Shown here piece by piece: positions 62,576 through 64,000 of a stretch of DNA of 64,000 nucleotides. Under the pieces are notes generated by a model. It ran no database searches and was not told the DNA's origin. It saw only the letters and a program-made list of their open reading frames with translations. How positions within the stretch are numbered: the first letter of the stretch is position 1; the number at the start of each line of letters is the position of its first letter. Made by a program: the position numbers and the translations under genes. The DNA is from SZUA-309 sp050185825 (GTDB lineage: Bacteria; Pseudomonadota; Gammaproteobacteria; Pseudomonadales; Azotimanducaceae): contig JBFWZA010000016.1 in the NCBI GenBank assembly GCA_050185825.1, forward strand, positions 1-64,000. Reading direction: 5' to 3'.

Positions 62576-63665
62576 GGCGACCTCAGGTCCCCTGGCGGTC
62601 CAGATCGTCCCCAACGACCATCCCCCGTTCGGCGACCTCTGCACCACCTACGGTCGCGCCTTCGACAGCCTGGGTGTGAGTCACCACACCATCGCGCTCG
62701 CGCCTCCGCGGCGGGAGGCGCTGCCCGGATTCTCGTATCTCGAGCTCGACGACGTGGGACGCGTCCGCCGAGCCGGACGGCTGCTCCGCGAGGCGCTTTC
62801 GGGCAGCGAGGTGGTAGCGATCTGTCACCGCTACCGCGCCTACCGGGTGCTGCGGGCGAGCGGCGTGAACATTCCCAGGGTGGTGGCGGTGGCACACGAA
62901 TTCGGGTTCTTCGCCCGGCGTCAGCGTCGGATCGAACGCCGGCTGTTTGGGCGTCACGTGCTCTTCGCCGGAGTGTCTCCTGCCGTGCAGGCCGATCTCG
63001 GTATCACCGTGGAGGATCCGCTGTGCCTGCCCAACGCCGTCGACGTCGCCGAGGTCGACCGGGCGCGGGTCGGCCGTGAGGACGCGCTTGCCGCGCTGGG
63101 TGTGCCGGCCAGCGGCGCTCTGACCATCGGTCTCGTCGGGCGGCTGGTCCGCAAGAAGGCGCCCGGGCTCGCCCTCGAGACGCTCCGGGTGCTGGCGGCG
63201 CAGGGCCTGGACGTGCGGCTGCTTGTGGTGGGAGACGGTCCGCTGGCGACCGACCTTGCGGCGTCGGCCGACGGGCTGCCGGTGACCTTCTGCGGCTTCG
63301 TGCCTGAGGCCCGGCGCCTCATGGCGGCGTTCGATGTGCTGCTCCTGACCTCGGAGGAAGTGGAAGCCTTCGGCATGGTGGCGTTGGAGGCCATGTGTGC
63401 CGGGGTGCCGGTGGTCACCGGGCCGATCCCGGGGCCTCAGTTCGTGCTGGCGGGCAGCGGCTACTACTTCAACGTCCGCACTCCGGAGGCGGTGGCGGCG
63501 GCGGTGAAACAGGTGGTGGCAGACCGGCGGGCGGGACTGCTGGCGGAGAGGCTTCAGCACGCACGCGAACGGGCCGTCCGCGAGTTCTCCGTGGCGGCGC
63601 TGGCGAGGCACCTGGACGAGCTCTTCTTCCACGGCATTCCGGCAACATCCGGATCGCGTCAGTAG
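62568..63665 (+). CDS. GT4 family glycosyltransferase, LPS core (WapH-like)
   Basis: A 365-residue GT-B glycosyltransferase. The C-terminal donor domain has GLVGRLVRKKAPGLALE, VVGDGPL and the E-x7-E motif in EAFGMVALEAM. The N-terminal acceptor domain is less typical (VQIVPNDHPPFGDLCTTYGRAFD). By position, after the carbamoyltransferase, it corresponds to the wapH gene of the Pseudomonas core locus; the donor and acceptor are unknown. The start overlaps the carbamoyltransferase end by 8 bp. The 3' end faces the acyltransferase gene with 19 bp between. Confidence 0.9.
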   Translation: MREATSGPLAVQIVPNDHPPFGDLCTTYGRAFDSLGVSHHTIALAPPRREALPGFSYLELDDVGRVRRAGRLLREALSGSEVVAICHRYRAYRVLRASGVNIPRVVAVAHEFGFFARRQRRIERRLFGRHVLFAGVSPAVQADLGITVEDPLCLPNAVDVAEVDRARVGREDALAALGVPASGALTIGLVGRLVRKKAPGLALETLRVLAAQGLDVRLLVVGDGPLATDLAASADGLPVTFCGFVPEARRLMAAFDVLLLTSEEVEAFGMVALEAMCAGVPVVTGPIPGPQFVLAGSGYYFNVRTPEAVAAAVKQVVADRRAGLLAERLQHARERAVREFSVAALARHLDELFFHGIPATSGSRQ

Positions 63666-63684
63666 ATCTTCTCAGCAGATTTCC

Positions 63685-64000
63685 TCAATAAAAGGAAGGC
63701 TCTCCCTCCGGGCGCGTCTTGAACCGCCGGTGCATCCACAGGTACTGCTCCGGATGGCGGCGGATGGCCTCCTCGATGACACCGTTGATCCGCGCGGCAT
63801 CGGCAACGTCGTCACCCGTCGGGTAGCCTGTGATCAGCGGATGGATCTTCGCGTGCCAGGTCAGCGAGGCGATGTCCCGCCAGGTGCTGATGAGCAGCAC
63901 GGGGGAGCCGTTGAACCGGGCGAGCTGTGCCGTGGCGCGGACGGATGCGGTGGGAATGCCGAAGAACGGTGCGAACACGGAGCGTTTCCGGCCGTAGTCC
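63685..64000 (-). CDS. Lipid A biosynthesis acyltransferase (LpxL/HtrB family), C-terminal part
   Basis: The last 104 residues of a lysophospholipid acyltransferase of the LpxL/LpxM family; the N-terminal part is cut off by the right edge. The visible DYGRKRSVFAPFFGIPTAS matches the D-x-x-x-x-x-SVFVPFFG block of late lipid A acyltransferases, and RHPEQYLWMHRRFKTRPEGE is the canonical end. These enzymes add secondary acyl chains to Kdo2-lipid A at the inner membrane. It is convergent with the core cluster, so all stages of LPS inner assembly meet here. Confidence 0.9.
   Translation of the reverse strand, partial: DYGRKRSVFAPFFGIPTASVRATAQLARFNGSPVLLISTWRDIASLTWHAKIHPLITGYPTGDDVADAARINGVIEEAIRRHPEQYLWMHRRFKTRPEGEPSFY

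Overview
The window is a 64-kb piece of chromosome from a high-GC gammaproteobacterium (roughly two-thirds G+C by eye). The evidence is synteny. 6S RNA lies between zapA and ygfA, the order ygfB-pepP-ubiH and rppH-ptsP-lgt-thyA-folA match the enteric pattern, and glnE-ilvE-waaF-waaC-waaG-waaP matches the Pseudomonas lipopolysaccharide (LPS) core locus. Glycine decarboxylase is split into two subunits, the aldolase is the Calvin-type class II enzyme and GTG/TTG starts are common. This would fit a Chromatiales/Ectothiorhodospiraceae-like lineage, but that placement is inference. Coding density is very high, with no non-coding gap over 300 bp. I saw no tRNA, rRNA, insertion sequence, prophage or CRISPR array.

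Layout. 0-6 kb: metF (cut by the left edge) and metK on the minus strand, divergent from tkt-pgk-fba (carbon metabolism, without gap and pyk). 6-12 kb: a hydrolase, serA divergent from a D-2-hydroxyglutarate dehydrogenase, rpiA, and ilvA ending in a 19-bp tandem repeat. 12-14 kb: def, ygfA, 6S RNA, zapA and a ZapB-like coiled coil on the minus strand. 14-22 kb: ygfB-pepP-ubiH then gcvT-gcvH-gcvPA-gcvPB. 22-30 kb: a DUF255 protein, rppH-ptsP, an NRDE protein, lgt-thyA-folA. 30-37 kb: S9 lipoprotein peptidase, a NAD-kinase-like protein, fabV, a membrane class III cyclase, an atypical hemE, a VanZ-like protein. 37-44 kb: an accessory-looking stretch with a peroxiredoxin pair, an RRM protein, a tightly coupled minus-strand run of small proteins (unknown, DUF1992, acetyltransferase-like, tautomerase, unknown, GNAT, YbaK), a DUF3012 lipoprotein and an M81 peptidase. 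44-48 kb: GDT1, L,D-transpeptidase, P-loop kinase, ilvD, argA. 48-64 kb: an orphan GspE/PilB-like ATPase, glnE, ilvE and the LPS core cluster, ending in a truncated lipid A acyltransferase.

How the genes work together. SerA and the divergent D-2-hydroxyglutarate dehydrogenase probably form a coupled serine-synthesis pair. Serine then supplies glycine and one-carbon units to the Gcv system, ygfA, thyA, folA and metF, so one-carbon metabolism is strongly represented. ilvA, ilvD and ilvE cover branched-chain amino acid synthesis. The most unusual locus is the LPS core cluster. It encodes a WaaG-WaaG tandem glycosyltransferase in one polypeptide and, two genes on, a protein with two kinase domains, both pairs with apparently intact catalytic residues, followed by a carbamoyltransferase and another GT4 enzyme. 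Other oddities are stop-codon-containing repeats at the 3' ends of ilvA and ptsP, a roughly 28-residue insertion in the acetyl-CoA loop of ArgA, and a HemE of a type unlike the usual gammaproteobacterial enzyme.
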